Below the pieces are notes generated by a model. That model saw nothing but the letters and a program-made list of their open reading frames with translations, was not told the DNA's origin and did no database searches. The position numbers and the translations under genes are program-made. DNA of 64,000 bases from Nocardia puris (GTDB taxonomy: Bacteria > Actinomycetota > Actinomycetes > Mycobacteriales > Mycobacteriaceae): the NCBI RefSeq assembly GCF_003315035.1, contig NZ_QNRE01000011.1, positions 1-64,000 of the forward strand, written 5' to 3'. Positions 53,392 through 63,115 of this stretch are shown here, piece after piece (the first letter of the stretch is position 1; every line of letters starts with the position of its first letter).

Positions 53392-56300
53392 CGCGGCGCG
53401 GCCTGCTCATCGGGCTGCTGTTCCGGGGTGGGCGCCACCACGCGTTCGAGGGCCCGCAGATCGTCCTCCAGCGCGCGGAACAGCAGGTAGGTGATGACGA
53501 ACGCGATGATCGCGCCCGCGCACAGCACCCGCACCGCGACGATCACCGATGGGATGTCGGCCGGCGGCAGGAATGTCACGCCCGCCACCGCCAGCAGCGG
53601 CACCGACGCCGCGATCGCCAGGTAGCCGTTGCAGCGGCGGTCCAGGCCGCGCAGGCGTACCGCGTCCTCGGCGTCGATCTCCCCGTGGCGCAGGAAGATC
53701 GGATAGACGCAGCGGACGATGTAGAAGCTGGCCAGGAAGAACGGATACGACGCCGCGATCGCACCGCACACCACGATTGACGCGAGGAAGTGCACGATTG
53801 CGTTGGCGGTGATGTCGCCGGTCGACAGTTGCAAGGCAAGAGGGAAGATCAGGGCCGACAGCACCCACAGCAGGAACGCGACCGCCACCGCGCGTTCGCT
53901 GACCAAGAGCGTGTCGGTTCTGGCTCGGCGCAACGTATCCGGGTCGTATCTGCGGCCTTGCCGCAGGCCCCGCGTCACCGTGAGCACATAGCGCGACACA
54001 TACAGCACCACAAGGAAACCCAGCGGGAAGAACACCGCGTTCACCACGCTGGTGATGATCAGGAAGGTGCGCTGCGCGTCCTCGGGCATCCTGTCGACGA
54101 TCAAGGTCTGGTTGTGCTGGATGTTGTACAGCGAGGCCAGCACATTCGGCACGCCGATCGCGATCAGCAGCACCGGGACGATCCACCGCCGCAGCCGCAG
54201 CCGCCAGCTCCCCGGCTGGGGATCGACCAATTCGCGGGCGCGCGCGTCCAGGCACAGGTCCAGCTGTTTGGCGAGCACCGCGCCGTCGGCCCAGCGCCTT
54301 TCCCGTTCCGGCTCCAGGCATTTCAGCAGCACTCGGCGCAGCGCGGCCGGGCAGTCCGGCGGCACCCGGTCCAGCGCGTGGGATTCGACGCCCACACTGC
54401 GGCGCTCCAGCATGGCTTCCAAGGTGGTGTCGTCGCCGCGTCCGTCCGCGCCCGCGGTGGTGTCGTCGAACGGCTTCGCGCCGGTGAGCAGTTCCCACAG
54501 CACCACGCCCAGGGAGAAGATGTCGGCGCGGGTGTCCAGATCGGCGGCGGTGCGGTCGCGGCCCGGATGGCAGGCCTCCAACTGTTCGGGCGACATATAG
54601 GCCAGCGAGCCGCCGAAGTATGCCACCGGGCTGGTGCCCTCGACGTTGCGGCTGAAACTGATATTGAAATCGGCGAGCTTGGGCACCGCCTCGGCGGTGA
54701 GCAGCACATTGGCCGGTTTCACGTCGCGGTGCAGCACGCCGTGCGCCGACGCGTAATCCAGCGCCTCGGCCAGCCTGCGGCCCAGCCAGGCGACAGTCTC
54801 CGGCCAGCTCAACGTCGCGATCTCGGCGCGCACACTGGAATCGGTGGGCCGGATCTCGCCCTTCTCCTCCATCGCCGCGTCCACCGCGTCCAGCAACAGC
54901 CTGCCGCTGCGCTCGGCGGGCGGAGTGGCGCGCACCCAGCGCAGCGCGCCGAGCAGCGTGCCGCCCGGCAGGAACTGCATGTACAGCAGGCGCAACCGTC
55001 GATTGCCCGCCTCGCCCGCGCGGAGCAGGCGCTGATCGAAGACGCGCACGATGTAGTCGTGATCCAGCTGGGCCAGCGTCTGCGGTTCGGTACCGTGATC
55101 GGCCGAGATCTTCACCGCGACCAGCCGCTGCAACGAGCGCTGCCGCGCCAGGAACACCCGCGCGAACGCACCGCTGCCCAGGCCGGTCAGCAGGTCGAAG
55201 TCATCGATGCGCTGACCGACCTCGATCCGGTCCAGCGGATCGGCGCCCCGCAACCCCGAGGTCTCGTCGCCGATCGCGGTGGCCGTGAGATCGGTGGTGC
55301 CGATCCCCGTCGCGGTCGCGTCCATGTCCGTAGTACGAACCGACGGAGTGGTTCGGTTCAATGCGGCCCGGGTGGGGTCGTCGGTGGTGGGGGTGTTTTC
55401 GGGGGGCCACGGGCGGGTGTTGTCCGGTGCGGCGGCGCGGGTCGGCTCGCCCGGGTCGGGCTCGGTGGTGAGCGAGTCGTTGATGGGTGTGTTTCGGTCC
55501 GGGCGGTCGGGTTCGCCGGTGGGCGGGTGGCCGGTCGGCCGCGGTGCGCCCGTTCCGGCCGAGGATCGCGCGGCCTGGCGCGTGCCGTCGAGGCCGGGGG
55601 AGTCGGCCAGGGGTGTCCCCGCGGTATGGCGGGCGATGTCGGATTCGGTTCTGTTGCTGGATGATTCGTCGAAAGCGGGGTCGGTTACGGTCGAGTTGTC
55701 CGGCTGGTCCCGGACGTGCACGGTGATGTCGTTTTCGGGTGCGGCGAGGTCGGTGGCGGGGCGGGTGGCGTCGGGCTCGTGTGCGATCGGCGGGGTTCCG
55801 CCGGCGTCGCGTATCGAGGGATCGGCGCTCTGAGCCCCACGGCCGCGGGGTGCGCGGAGGGTGCGGTGGCCTCGGTCGGTGTCGTCTGCGGTACGAGGTG
55901 AGCCGGGTTCGTCGTCGCGGTCGTCGTCCGGGGTGGCGCGGCGGGTGCTCTGGTCGACGTCGTCGGTGTTGAGGAGTTCGCGGAGTTCGGCGGATTGGTG
56001 CGGGTATTCGCGCAGGTAGTCGCGGGGGTCGACGCGTTCGCCGCTGTGCCTGCGGACGACGAATTCCTCGTACACCAGGCCCGCGGGCAGATTCTCGGGC
56101 TCGAGGTCCGGGAACTCGGCGCAGTACTCGGCGAGCCGTTTGCGCCGAGCGGTGGCGGGGGAGCGGTGCAACCAGCGGTGTCGCAGGTCGACGCGGATCA
56201 GTTCGATCAGCGCCTCGAAGCGCAGCGTGCGCGCGTCGGGCAGGAAGGCGGCGATCTGGGGGAGCGGGCCCGGCCCCTCCTCCGGCGGCAGGCGCGACAC

Positions 56301-56423
56301 GGCCGCCCACGCGTCGGCGAAACGCGCGACCGCGACGGACTCCGAGTGCAGGAGCCTGGCGCCGGTCGCGGAGCCCGAGGCCGGATCGGGGCGGGGAGTC
56401 CCCTCGGACTCGCTATTAACCAT
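53388..56423 (-). CDS. Membrane Ser/Thr protein kinase, planctomycete-like layout
   Basis: 1011 residues from an ATG at 56423 (a GTG at 56504 would leave only 51 bases before the divergent amidase). Residues 1-150 resemble the N-terminal helical segment of planctomycete kinases (RKRLAEYCAEFPDLEPENL; DPRDYLREYPHQSAELREL). A ~250-residue Pro/Thr/Asp-rich linker follows. The kinase domain has GLGSGAFARV near residue 410, Lys in VAVKISA, HRDVKPANVLL near 565, and DFN instead of DFG, then SLAYMSPEQL. Six C-terminal TM spans end the chain. Soluble kinase N-terminal of the membrane part is reversed from mycobacterial Pkn proteins, which have an extracellular sensor. It is coupled to the cyclase-family gene. 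Confidence 0.85.
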   Translation of the reverse strand: MVNSESEGTPRPDPASGSATGARLLHSESVAVARFADAWAAVSRLPPEEGPGPLPQIAAFLPDARTLRFEALIELIRVDLRHRWLHRSPATARRKRLAEYCAEFPDLEPENLPAGLVYEEFVVRRHSGERVDPRDYLREYPHQSAELRELLNTDDVDQSTRRATPDDDRDDEPGSPRTADDTDRGHRTLRAPRGRGAQSADPSIRDAGGTPPIAHEPDATRPATDLAAPENDITVHVRDQPDNSTVTDPAFDESSSNRTESDIARHTAGTPLADSPGLDGTRQAARSSAGTGAPRPTGHPPTGEPDRPDRNTPINDSLTTEPDPGEPTRAAAPDNTRPWPPENTPTTDDPTRAALNRTTPSVRTTDMDATATGIGTTDLTATAIGDETSGLRGADPLDRIEVGQRIDDFDLLTGLGSGAFARVFLARQRSLQRLVAVKISADHGTEPQTLAQLDHDYIVRVFDQRLLRAGEAGNRRLRLLYMQFLPGGTLLGALRWVRATPPAERSGRLLLDAVDAAMEEKGEIRPTDSSVRAEIATLSWPETVAWLGRRLAEALDYASAHGVLHRDVKPANVLLTAEAVPKLADFNISFSRNVEGTSPVAYFGGSLAYMSPEQLEACHPGRDRTAADLDTRADIFSLGVVLWELLTGAKPFDDTTAGADGRGDDTTLEAMLERRSVGVESHALDRVPPDCPAALRRVLLKCLEPERERRWADGAVLAKQLDLCLDARARELVDPQPGSWRLRLRRWIVPVLLIAIGVPNVLASLYNIQHNQTLIVDRMPEDAQRTFLIITSVVNAVFFPLGFLVVLYVSRYVLTVTRGLRQGRRYDPDTLRRARTDTLLVSERAVAVAFLLWVLSALIFPLALQLSTGDITANAIVHFLASIVVCGAIAASYPFFLASFYIVRCVYPIFLRHGEIDAEDAVRLRGLDRRCNGYLAIAASVPLLAVAGVTFLPPADIPSVIVAVRVLCAGAIIAFVITYLLFRALEDDLRALERVVAPTPEQQPDEQAAPR

Positions 56424-56555
56424 GGGACCACCAGCTGTAGAGAAACCCGCCACACCCGACGTCATCGTCCCCCGAGCAGTATCCGAAATGATAACTTGCG
56501 CCACAACAGCGGATCACCCGATTTCGACAACGATGCGACGGGGGCGAATCAGCAC

Positions 56556-57953
56556 ATGTACGACGAGGCCACGGCGGTAGCGGAGGATTCGGCGCACACC
56601 ACGACCCCAGCCGCTCCCACACCCGCCACCCACCCCCTCGCCACCCCGCCGGAAGAATCCCCGGATCTCGACCGGCACGCCGGGCCCGCGACTCAGCCGC
56701 GCCGGAGCTGGGCGGCCGGCGAACCCGCATCTCCCGGACTTGCCGCCGAGATCGTGGCCGCCGTACAGGAAGGGACCGCCACCCCCTCGGAAATCGTGGC
56801 CGGTGCACTCGCGCGCATCGCCGAGACGGACCGGTGGACCAACGCTTTCCGAGTGGTCGATGCCCGCGACGCGCGCCAGGCAGCAGTGGCACTCGCCAAG
56901 CGGGTAAACCTCGACGCACTGCCGATGGCAGGTGTCCCCGTCTCGGTCGATCGGGAGTGGAGCGGTGATCCGGTGGTGAACCGGTTGCGCGACGCGGGCG
57001 CGATCGTGGTCGGCCGAACCGCCGTCTCGGAACTGGGCCTGTGGCCGATGACGGACGCGCCCGGCCGGATCACCCGGAATCCCTGGAACACCAAGCGCGG
57101 GGCCGGTGGGTCCGCGGGCGGCGCGGCGGCGGCCGTCGCGGCGGGCTTGGTACCCGTGGCGCATGGCGACGGCGGATTCTGGTCGGTGCGGGTGCCCGCG
57201 GCGTGCTGCGGGGTGTTCGGGCTCCAGCCGGGCCGCACCATCGGCGACACCGGCGGCGTGCTGGCCACCACCGTCGACGACGCGGCGCTGGTGCTCGCCG
57301 TCCTCGCGGCTCGCCCCGACCTGGCCTGCCCGGAACCGCCCGGACATCTACGCATCGCGCTGGCGCTGAACGCCCCGCTACGACTATCGCGCCGGGACCC
57401 GTACTGGATCGACGCGGCCCGCACGGCGGCGGCCGTCGCCGAAGCAGCAGGTCACCGCGTCGAGGAAGCCGAACTACCGTACGGCGACATCGCGTCGGCC
57501 CTGCTACCGCGCTGGCTCACGGTGGCCCTACCGGACCGGACCCCCGATCTACCCCCGCGCACCCGCAGGCACCTGGCCTTCGGCCGTCTCGCCCGCCGCC
57601 TGCACGCGACCCGCTCCACCCGGATCGACCGGGCCGAAGCCCGGCTGCTGGAATTCTTCGAACGCTACGACGCCGTGATCACCCCGGCGCTCGCCGCCTC
57701 CCCGCCCCGCGCTACGGCGTGGCATCACAGGGGATGGGCGGCCAATCTCCGCACCGCCGCGCGCTTCGCGCCCTTCACCCCCGTCTGGCACCTGATCGGC
57801 TGGCCCGCCGCGTCCGTGCCGATGGGCACGCACCCGCACACGGCCACGCCGCTCGCCGCGCAACTGGCCGCGCCACCCGGCCGGGAAGCCGCCCTGCTCG
57901 GGCTCGGCGCCCAGCTCGAGCGCCTGCACCCGTGGCGGCGGACCGTGCGCTGA
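56556..57953 (+). CDS. Amidase-signature family protein lacking the catalytic lysine
   Basis: 465 residues. After a ~55-residue polar N-terminus the amidase fold begins (SPGLAAEIVAAVQEGTATPSEIV). Where active amidases have GVPVAVKD, this one has GVPVSVDRE (about residues 127-135), so the catalytic Lys is replaced by Asp. The Gly/Ser-rich loop is GGSAGGAAAA rather than GGSSGGSAAA. The nucleophile region reads GDGGFWSVRVPAACCG, with an extra residue before the Ser. It is therefore probably a pseudoenzyme or an enzyme with changed chemistry. It diverges from the kinase gene and may be its partner or substrate. Confidence 0.82.
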   Translation: MYDEATAVAEDSAHTTTPAAPTPATHPLATPPEESPDLDRHAGPATQPRRSWAAGEPASPGLAAEIVAAVQEGTATPSEIVAGALARIAETDRWTNAFRVVDARDARQAAVALAKRVNLDALPMAGVPVSVDREWSGDPVVNRLRDAGAIVVGRTAVSELGLWPMTDAPGRITRNPWNTKRGAGGSAGGAAAAVAAGLVPVAHGDGGFWSVRVPAACCGVFGLQPGRTIGDTGGVLATTVDDAALVLAVLAARPDLACPEPPGHLRIALALNAPLRLSRRDPYWIDAARTAAAVAEAAGHRVEEAELPYGDIASALLPRWLTVALPDRTPDLPPRTRRHLAFGRLARRLHATRSTRIDRAEARLLEFFERYDAVITPALAASPPRATAWHHRGWAANLRTAARFAPFTPVWHLIGWPAASVPMGTHPHTATPLAAQLAAPPGREAALLGLGAQLERLHPWRRTVR

Positions 57954-57956
57954 GCG

Positions 57957-58847
57957 TCAGCTCGCGAGCGGTTGCTGCTGCTGGGTCGCGAAACCGCCGT
58001 CCACGGCGCGGCTCGCGAATTCCAGGATGGTCGGGCGCGAGTCGTCGGCCCGCCACGCCACGGCCAGTTCGCACGGGGCCAGGCCCGTGACGGGGCGCGC
58101 GGTGAGTCCCGGCCAGCGATACATCGGCACGTTGTTCTCGGCCAGCAGGCAGACGCCGAGTCCGAGGCTCACGGCCTCGAGCTTGTCCTCGGGGGTGGCC
58201 GCCTCCGCGCCGATGCGCGGGGCGCGCCCGCCGCGGGCGTCGTTGCCGAGCCAGAAGTCGCGCACCGCACCGGCTTCCGAGGGCAGCGCGATGAACGGCT
58301 CGTCGAGCAGATCGGCGAAGTCGATGGCGTCCTGGTCGGCCAGCGGGTGGTTCTCCGGCAGCAGCACCCAGCGCGGCTCGGTGCGCAGCACCTGCCAGCG
58401 GTAGCGGTTCGGATCGGGCAGCGGCAGCCACACCAGCGCCAGATCGGCCTGGCGCCCGGCCAGTCCGCTGGACGGATCGGTCCAGGACGCGGCGTGCAGC
58501 GCCAGCCGATGCCCGCTCGCGCTCTCCAGATCGTTGAGCAGCCCCCGGCCCAGCGCGGACTGGATGCCCACCCGCAGCACCTCGCCGGCCTCCTGGAGGG
58601 ACACGTTGGTGACCTCCCAGAGTTCGAGGATCTTGCGGGCGCCCTCCAGCAGTTCCTTGCCCGCGACGGTCAGGGCGACGCTGCGCTGGTTGCGATCGAA
58701 CAGGACCACGTCGAGCTGGCGCTCCAGCTGGCGGATCTGGCGCGACAGGGTCGGTTGGGCGATGTGCAGCCGCTGGGCGGCGTTGGTGAAATGCAGTTCC
58801 TCAGCGACGGCGACGAAATACCGCAGGTCGCGCAAGTGCGGGTCCAT
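57957..58847 (-). CDS. LysR family transcriptional regulator
   Basis: 296 residues. N-terminal winged helix-turn-helix LRYFVAVAEELHFTNAAQRLHIAQPTLSRQIRQLERQL, followed by a substrate-binding domain of the periplasmic-protein-2 fold (LRVGIQSALGRGLL; EPFIALPSEAG; GLGVCLLAENNVP). It is a typical activator/repressor. The target is not clear: the gene is convergent with the amidase and its own upstream region is a gap leading to the SDR operon. Confidence 0.92.
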   Translation of the reverse strand: MDPHLRDLRYFVAVAEELHFTNAAQRLHIAQPTLSRQIRQLERQLDVVLFDRNQRSVALTVAGKELLEGARKILELWEVTNVSLQEAGEVLRVGIQSALGRGLLNDLESASGHRLALHAASWTDPSSGLAGRQADLALVWLPLPDPNRYRWQVLRTEPRWVLLPENHPLADQDAIDFADLLDEPFIALPSEAGAVRDFWLGNDARGGRAPRIGAEAATPEDKLEAVSLGLGVCLLAENNVPMYRWPGLTARPVTGLAPCELAVAWRADDSRPTILEFASRAVDGGFATQQQQPLAS

Positions 58848-59222
58848 AGCCCCTTGCTATCAGAATCGGTCCGCAATTTCCAGCCTTATCAGGCCGGAAA
58901 GTTTGGATAGTGGCATCGAAACAGTCGGCAGGTTTGTTAGTGACAGCATATTGCCTGAGCCGGACGTATGCATCACCGATATGGCGAATTTCCGGCAGCC
59001 CGCGCGCATCCGGCGTATCCCCCTGGCTCTGGACGATTGACCAGCGCATATCGTCCGCCACCGTACCGTACTCGACGTCATGCCAGCTCGCCGGGCGCTC
59101 GCGGGCTATCGATCGGGAACCGCGCGCGCCGCCGAGTTGCGCCGGTCACGGAAAAATATGTGACGTTGAACACGTTTCGGCGCGCCGGAGTGACTGCGGC
59201 TGCCCGCATGCCGGAAACGCGA
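58848..59222. other. Gap upstream of the LysR gene
   Basis: 375 bases without a supported gene; the first ~150 are relatively A+T-rich and should hold the lysR promoter. No TTT/A-type LysR box (T-N11-A) could be singled out with confidence. Confidence 0.4.
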
Positions 59223-59259
59223 CGAGGGCGCCGCGGCCATCTCGACCGCGACGCCCTCG
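59223..59259 (-). terminator. Terminator of the SDR-ALDH operon
   Basis: CGAGGGCGCCGCGG (59223-59236) and CCGCGACGCCCTCG (59246-59259) pair over 14 positions with one mismatch, 15 bases past the SDR stop on the minus strand. Confidence 0.75.
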
Positions 59260-59273
59260 GATACCGCCGGGCG

Positions 59274-60107
59274 TCAGGCGCCCCGCACGCGCTCCTCGTA
59301 GGCGCGGCGCTGCTCGGTGTCGACATCGCCCAGGAACGCGTCGCTCGCGCCGAGCGCCCGCGCGATCCCGTCGCCGACCGCCTCCGGCAACAGTCCGACC
59401 ACCTGCGAGATCAGGCCCGCGACGGTCGTGACCCGCACCTTCGACCGCGGCGAGGCGATGAGATCGGCGATGGCGTCGGCGATCTCCTCGGGCTCGGCCG
59501 GCCGCAGCACCTTCGGCGTGCTCACGCCGGACCCGAGCTCGGTCTTGGTGAGCGTCGGCAGCACCGACGAGAACCGCACGCCACTCTCGCGATACTCCTC
59601 GCGCAGCGTGTCGGTGAACCCGAGTACCGCGTGCTTGCTCGCGTTGTAGGTGGCCAGGCCGGGGATGTGGGTCTCACCGGCCAGCGACGCGATATTGATG
59701 ATGTGGCCCGCTCCGCGCGGCAGCATCCGGGCCAGGCCCAGCTTGGAGCCCAGGATCACGCCGTAGACGTTGATGTCGAGGATGCGGCGGGTGATCTGAT
59801 CGGGCTCGTCCACCAGGCGGCCGGTCGGCATGATGCCCGCGTTATTGATGAGCACGTCCACCGGGCCGACCGAGCGCTCCACCTCGTCCAGGAACGCCTC
59901 GAACGAGGTATGGTCGGTCACGTCGAGCTTGCCGTAGAACTCGAAATCGCGCGCCGCGCCGGACTCCTTCACGGTGACCTCGTCGATGTCGCCGATCGCG
60001 ATCTTCGCGCCGAGCGCCTGCAACGCGGTCGCGGTGGCCAGCCCGATGCCGCGGGCGCCACCGGTGATCACCACGACCTTGCCGCGGATCTTCGCCGAGT
60101 CCGTCAT
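59274..60107 (-). CDS. Short-chain dehydrogenase/reductase
   Basis: 277 residues, classical SDR. Cofactor motif VITGGARGIGLATA near the N-terminus, NNAGIMPTGRL, catalytic Ser in NIASLAGE and YNASKHAV with Tyr and Lys. The Asp in IGDIDE at the end of beta-2 favours NAD+ over NADP+. The ATG overlaps the aldehyde dehydrogenase stop, so the two form an operon; an alcohol to aldehyde to acid route is the natural reading. The substrate is not known. Confidence 0.92.
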   Translation of the reverse strand: MTDSAKIRGKVVVITGGARGIGLATATALQALGAKIAIGDIDEVTVKESGAARDFEFYGKLDVTDHTSFEAFLDEVERSVGPVDVLINNAGIMPTGRLVDEPDQITRRILDINVYGVILGSKLGLARMLPRGAGHIINIASLAGETHIPGLATYNASKHAVLGFTDTLREEYRESGVRFSSVLPTLTKTELGSGVSTPKVLRPAEPEEIADAIADLIASPRSKVRVTTVAGLISQVVGLLPEAVGDGIARALGASDAFLGDVDTEQRRAYEERVRGA

Positions 60108-61696
60108 TTGTCGTCTCCCTTGAGTTTCAGCAGTGCGGGGATGTCGATGCGGCGCAGTCCGCGCGCCCCCGCCGCGCGCATCGCGCCGAGCGCGGTCAGC
60201 AGCTTGGGAACCTGGTACGGGTACCAGAACAGTTCTTTCTGCTGGGTGGGCAGCATCGGTTTGGTGATGGCCTGCTTGCGGCAGTACTTGCGCACGCCCT
60301 CGGCGCCGCCCCAGCGCGCGCCGACGCCGGACAGCCCCCAGCCGCCCATCGGCAGCGCGTAGCTGAACAGGTTGGCGAAGACGTCGTTGATATTGACCGC
60401 GCCGGCGTTCAGCTGCCGGGCGATCCGCTCGCCGCGCTCCTTGTCGCCGGTCCACACCGAGGCCGACAGGCCGTAGATGGAGTCGTTGGCCAAGCGGATC
60501 GCCTCGGCCTCGTCGGCCACCTTCATCACCGGCAGCGTCGGGCCGAAGGTCTCCTCGGCGACGCAGGACATGTCGTGGTTCACGTCCACCAGCACGGTCG
60601 GTTCGAAGAACGTGCCCTGGCCGGTCGCCTTGCCGCCGGTGAGCACCCGCGCGCCCGCCGCGACGGCCTCGTCCACGTGCCGCTGCACGATCCGCACCTG
60701 GTTCTCGTTGGCGAGGGCGCCCACGTCGTGCTTGAGCTCGCGCTCGTCGATGCCCTGGCGCAGGGCCTTGACGTTCTCGGTCAACTTCGCGACGAACTCG
60801 TCGTAGACCGGGGCCTCCACGTAGACCCGCTCCACCGAGATGCACACCTGGCCCGCGTTGAACATGCCGCCGAAGGCGATGCCGTGCGCGGCGCGGTCGA
60901 TATCGGCGTCGGCGAGCACGATGGCCGGGTCCTTGCCGCCCAGCTCCAGGCTGTAAGGCACCATCCGCTCCACGCAGGCGGCCGCGATCCGGCGGCCGGT
61001 GGCGGTGGACCCGGTGAACTGGATGTAATCGGCGTTGGCCACCACGGCCGCGCCCGTCTCGCCCGCGCCCGTCGCGACCGCCAGCACCGGCGGCGCGCCG
61101 ATCTCGGCCCAGCCCCTGGCCAGTTCCAGCGCCGAGAGCGGGGTCACCTCCGACGGTTTGAGGAGCACCGCCGCGCCCGCGGCGAGCGCCGGGATCACGT
61201 CCATGATCGGCATCGCCAGCGGGAAGTTCCACGGCGTGATCACCCCGACCACCGGATACGGCCGGTAGGCGACGGTGAGCTTCTTGACCCGCGCCAGCGG
61301 GCTGTGCGGCGACGGGTGGTCGTCGGCGAGGAATTTGGCCGCGCGGCGCGCGTAGTAGCCGATGAGGTCGGTGCCGAACGCCGGGTCGATCAGCGCGTCG
61401 GCGCGCGGTTTGGAGGTCTCCGACTGGAGCACGTCGGCCAGGTGCTCGGTGTTGTCGATCAGCCAGTCCTGGAGTTTCAGCAGCCACTCCTTGCGGCCGT
61501 CGGGGCCGATGGCCTCCCATTCCGGCTGGTAGAGGCGCAATTCGCGCACGGTGGCGGCGACCTCGTCGGCGGACTGGATCGGCACGGTGCCCACGATCCG
61601 GCCGGTGCCGGGATTGCGCACCTCGAGGACGGTCGGCGCGGTCTGCTTCGCGCGCGGCGCCCGCTTCTTCGCCGTGCTCGGCTCGGTATCGGTCAC
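60104..61696 (-). CDS. Aldehyde dehydrogenase (succinic semialdehyde dehydrogenase-like)
   Basis: 530 residues, NAD(P)+-dependent oxidation of an aldehyde. Cofactor/active-site motifs are PWNFPLAMP, FTGSTATGRRIA, LELGGKDPAIV with the general base Glu, and GMFNAGQVCISVERV with the catalytic Cys. A basic N-terminal extension (KKRAPRAKQ) and a C-terminal tail of about 70 residues exceed the core family. It is the first gene of the operon with the SDR. Regulation by the divergent PucR-type protein is likely. Confidence 0.92.
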   Translation of the reverse strand: MTDTEPSTAKKRAPRAKQTAPTVLEVRNPGTGRIVGTVPIQSADEVAATVRELRLYQPEWEAIGPDGRKEWLLKLQDWLIDNTEHLADVLQSETSKPRADALIDPAFGTDLIGYYARRAAKFLADDHPSPHSPLARVKKLTVAYRPYPVVGVITPWNFPLAMPIMDVIPALAAGAAVLLKPSEVTPLSALELARGWAEIGAPPVLAVATGAGETGAAVVANADYIQFTGSTATGRRIAAACVERMVPYSLELGGKDPAIVLADADIDRAAHGIAFGGMFNAGQVCISVERVYVEAPVYDEFVAKLTENVKALRQGIDERELKHDVGALANENQVRIVQRHVDEAVAAGARVLTGGKATGQGTFFEPTVLVDVNHDMSCVAEETFGPTLPVMKVADEAEAIRLANDSIYGLSASVWTGDKERGERIARQLNAGAVNINDVFANLFSYALPMGGWGLSGVGARWGGAEGVRKYCRKQAITKPMLPTQQKELFWYPYQVPKLLTALGAMRAAGARGLRRIDIPALLKLKGDDK

Positions 61697-61765
61697 TTGC
61701 TGTCTCCCACTGCGTCGTGTGCGGTGCGCCGCTGCCGGCGTCCGCTGTGAATCAGCTCACTGAAC

Positions 61766-61771
61766 TATGAT
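61766..61771 (+). promoter_or_regulatory. -10 element of the PucR-type gene
   Basis: TATGAT ends 11 bases before the GTG at 61783, so the transcript would be leaderless or nearly so. This supports that start over the GTG at 61831. Confidence 0.5.
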
Positions 61772-61782
61772 CGTGACACAAT

Positions 61783-63114
61783 GTGAACCAGGATTCTTGG
61801 ACCACTTTGTCAACGGAATCGGATCTTTTTGTGACAGCGGAACAAAGTCGCCGGCGCGTGGCCACCGACAGCCAGGTGGTGCGGGACTGGCTGGCCGAGT
61901 ACGTCTTCGAGACCATGCGCACCGAGACGCTGGAGGCCGTGGTCGACCGGCTCGACCGGGCCATCGTGGCCCGCGTCCCCGAACTGGCCGACCGCGATAT
62001 GAACCGCGATCTGGCCGCCAGCACCCGCGCCCACGCCAGGACCATGCTGAGCGGGCTCACGGTCGACACGTTCGACTACGCGCTACCCGAGGAGGCGCAC
62101 ACCTTCGCCCGCACCGTCGCCCGGCGCGGCTACGACCTGCGACTGCTGCTGCGCACCTACCACTTCGGCATGGACGCCGTGCTCGATTACATGACCGACG
62201 CGCTCGACCAGCGCGAGGTCCCGCCCGAGATCGAGACCGCGGTGCTGCTGCGCCTGTTCGACCGCGCCACCAAGTGGGTGAACATGTCGGTCGAACTACT
62301 CACCGACACCTATATGGAGGAGCGTGAACGGGTGCTGCGCGCGGCGCTGAACCGCCGCACCGAGACCGTGCACGCGCTGCTGGCGGGGGAGGAGCTCGAC
62401 GCCGACCAGGCGTCGGTGCGCCTGGGTTACCGGCTCACCGGCCACCACCTGCCGTACGTGCTGTGGACCGACACCGACACCACCGACGGTGAACTCGCCG
62501 CGCTCCTGGAACGGGCCGCGGGCCGCGTCGCCACCGAGCTGGGCTGTGCCCGCCCGCTCATCGTGCCGTCGGGCGCGACCGGGATGTGGGCCTGGGCGAG
62601 CGTCGAGGACCCGGGCCGCGCGGCCGAACTCGCCGCGCCCGGCCGGCTCGTCCGCGAACTCGACGGACGGGTCGAGCCCCCGGTGCGGATCGCGTTCGGC
62701 GTGCCCGCGCCGCGCCTGGACGGATTCCTGGCCGGGCACCGGGAGGCCGTCGCCGCCCGGCAGGTGGCCGAGCGGGGCGCGGGTGGTGCGCGCGTGGTCG
62801 CGTACCGGGATGTGGAGATCGCCTATCTCGCGGGCGCCGACGAATCGGCCATGCGCGGACTCGTCCGCCGCGAACTGGGCCCGCTCGCCGGCGCCGACCC
62901 CGCGGCGGTCCGGCTGCGCGAGACGCTGCGCGCCTACCTGGGCACCCACCGCAGCCCGGAGGCCACGGCGAAACTACTGGGGGTGCACAAGAACACCGTG
63001 CGCTACCGCGTGCAGCGGATCGAGGAGTTGCTCGGGCACCCGGTCGAGCGGCGGGGGTTGCCGCTCGAGGTCGCCTTGGCCTGTGTGGCGGCCTACGGCG
63101 TGGAGACCGGGTAG
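61783..63114 (+). CDS. PucR-type transcriptional regulator
   Basis: 443 residues. The N-terminal ~200 residues are helical (RsbRD/PucR_1-like: YDLRLLLRTYHFGMDAVLDYM); a GGDEF-like middle follows (LGYRLTGHHLPYVLW). The C-terminal PucR helix-turn-helix is LRAYLGTHRSPEATAKLLGVHKNTVRYRVQRIEELLG. Such regulators often activate a divergent catabolic operon, here the aldehyde dehydrogenase-SDR pair 86 bases away. Start GTG at 61783. Confidence 0.9.
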   Translation: MNQDSWTTLSTESDLFVTAEQSRRRVATDSQVVRDWLAEYVFETMRTETLEAVVDRLDRAIVARVPELADRDMNRDLAASTRAHARTMLSGLTVDTFDYALPEEAHTFARTVARRGYDLRLLLRTYHFGMDAVLDYMTDALDQREVPPEIETAVLLRLFDRATKWVNMSVELLTDTYMEERERVLRAALNRRTETVHALLAGEELDADQASVRLGYRLTGHHLPYVLWTDTDTTDGELAALLERAAGRVATELGCARPLIVPSGATGMWAWASVEDPGRAAELAAPGRLVRELDGRVEPPVRIAFGVPAPRLDGFLAGHREAVAARQVAERGAGGARVVAYRDVEIAYLAGADESAMRGLVRRELGPLAGADPAAVRLRETLRAYLGTHRSPEATAKLLGVHKNTVRYRVQRIEELLGHPVERRGLPLEVALACVAAYGVETG

Positions 63115-63115
63115 C

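Noticed and set aside
58910..59431. Plus-strand small gene between lysR and the SDR gene
   Set aside because: No ribosome binding site or homology, and it runs across the SDR terminator hairpin and into the SDR gene antisense.
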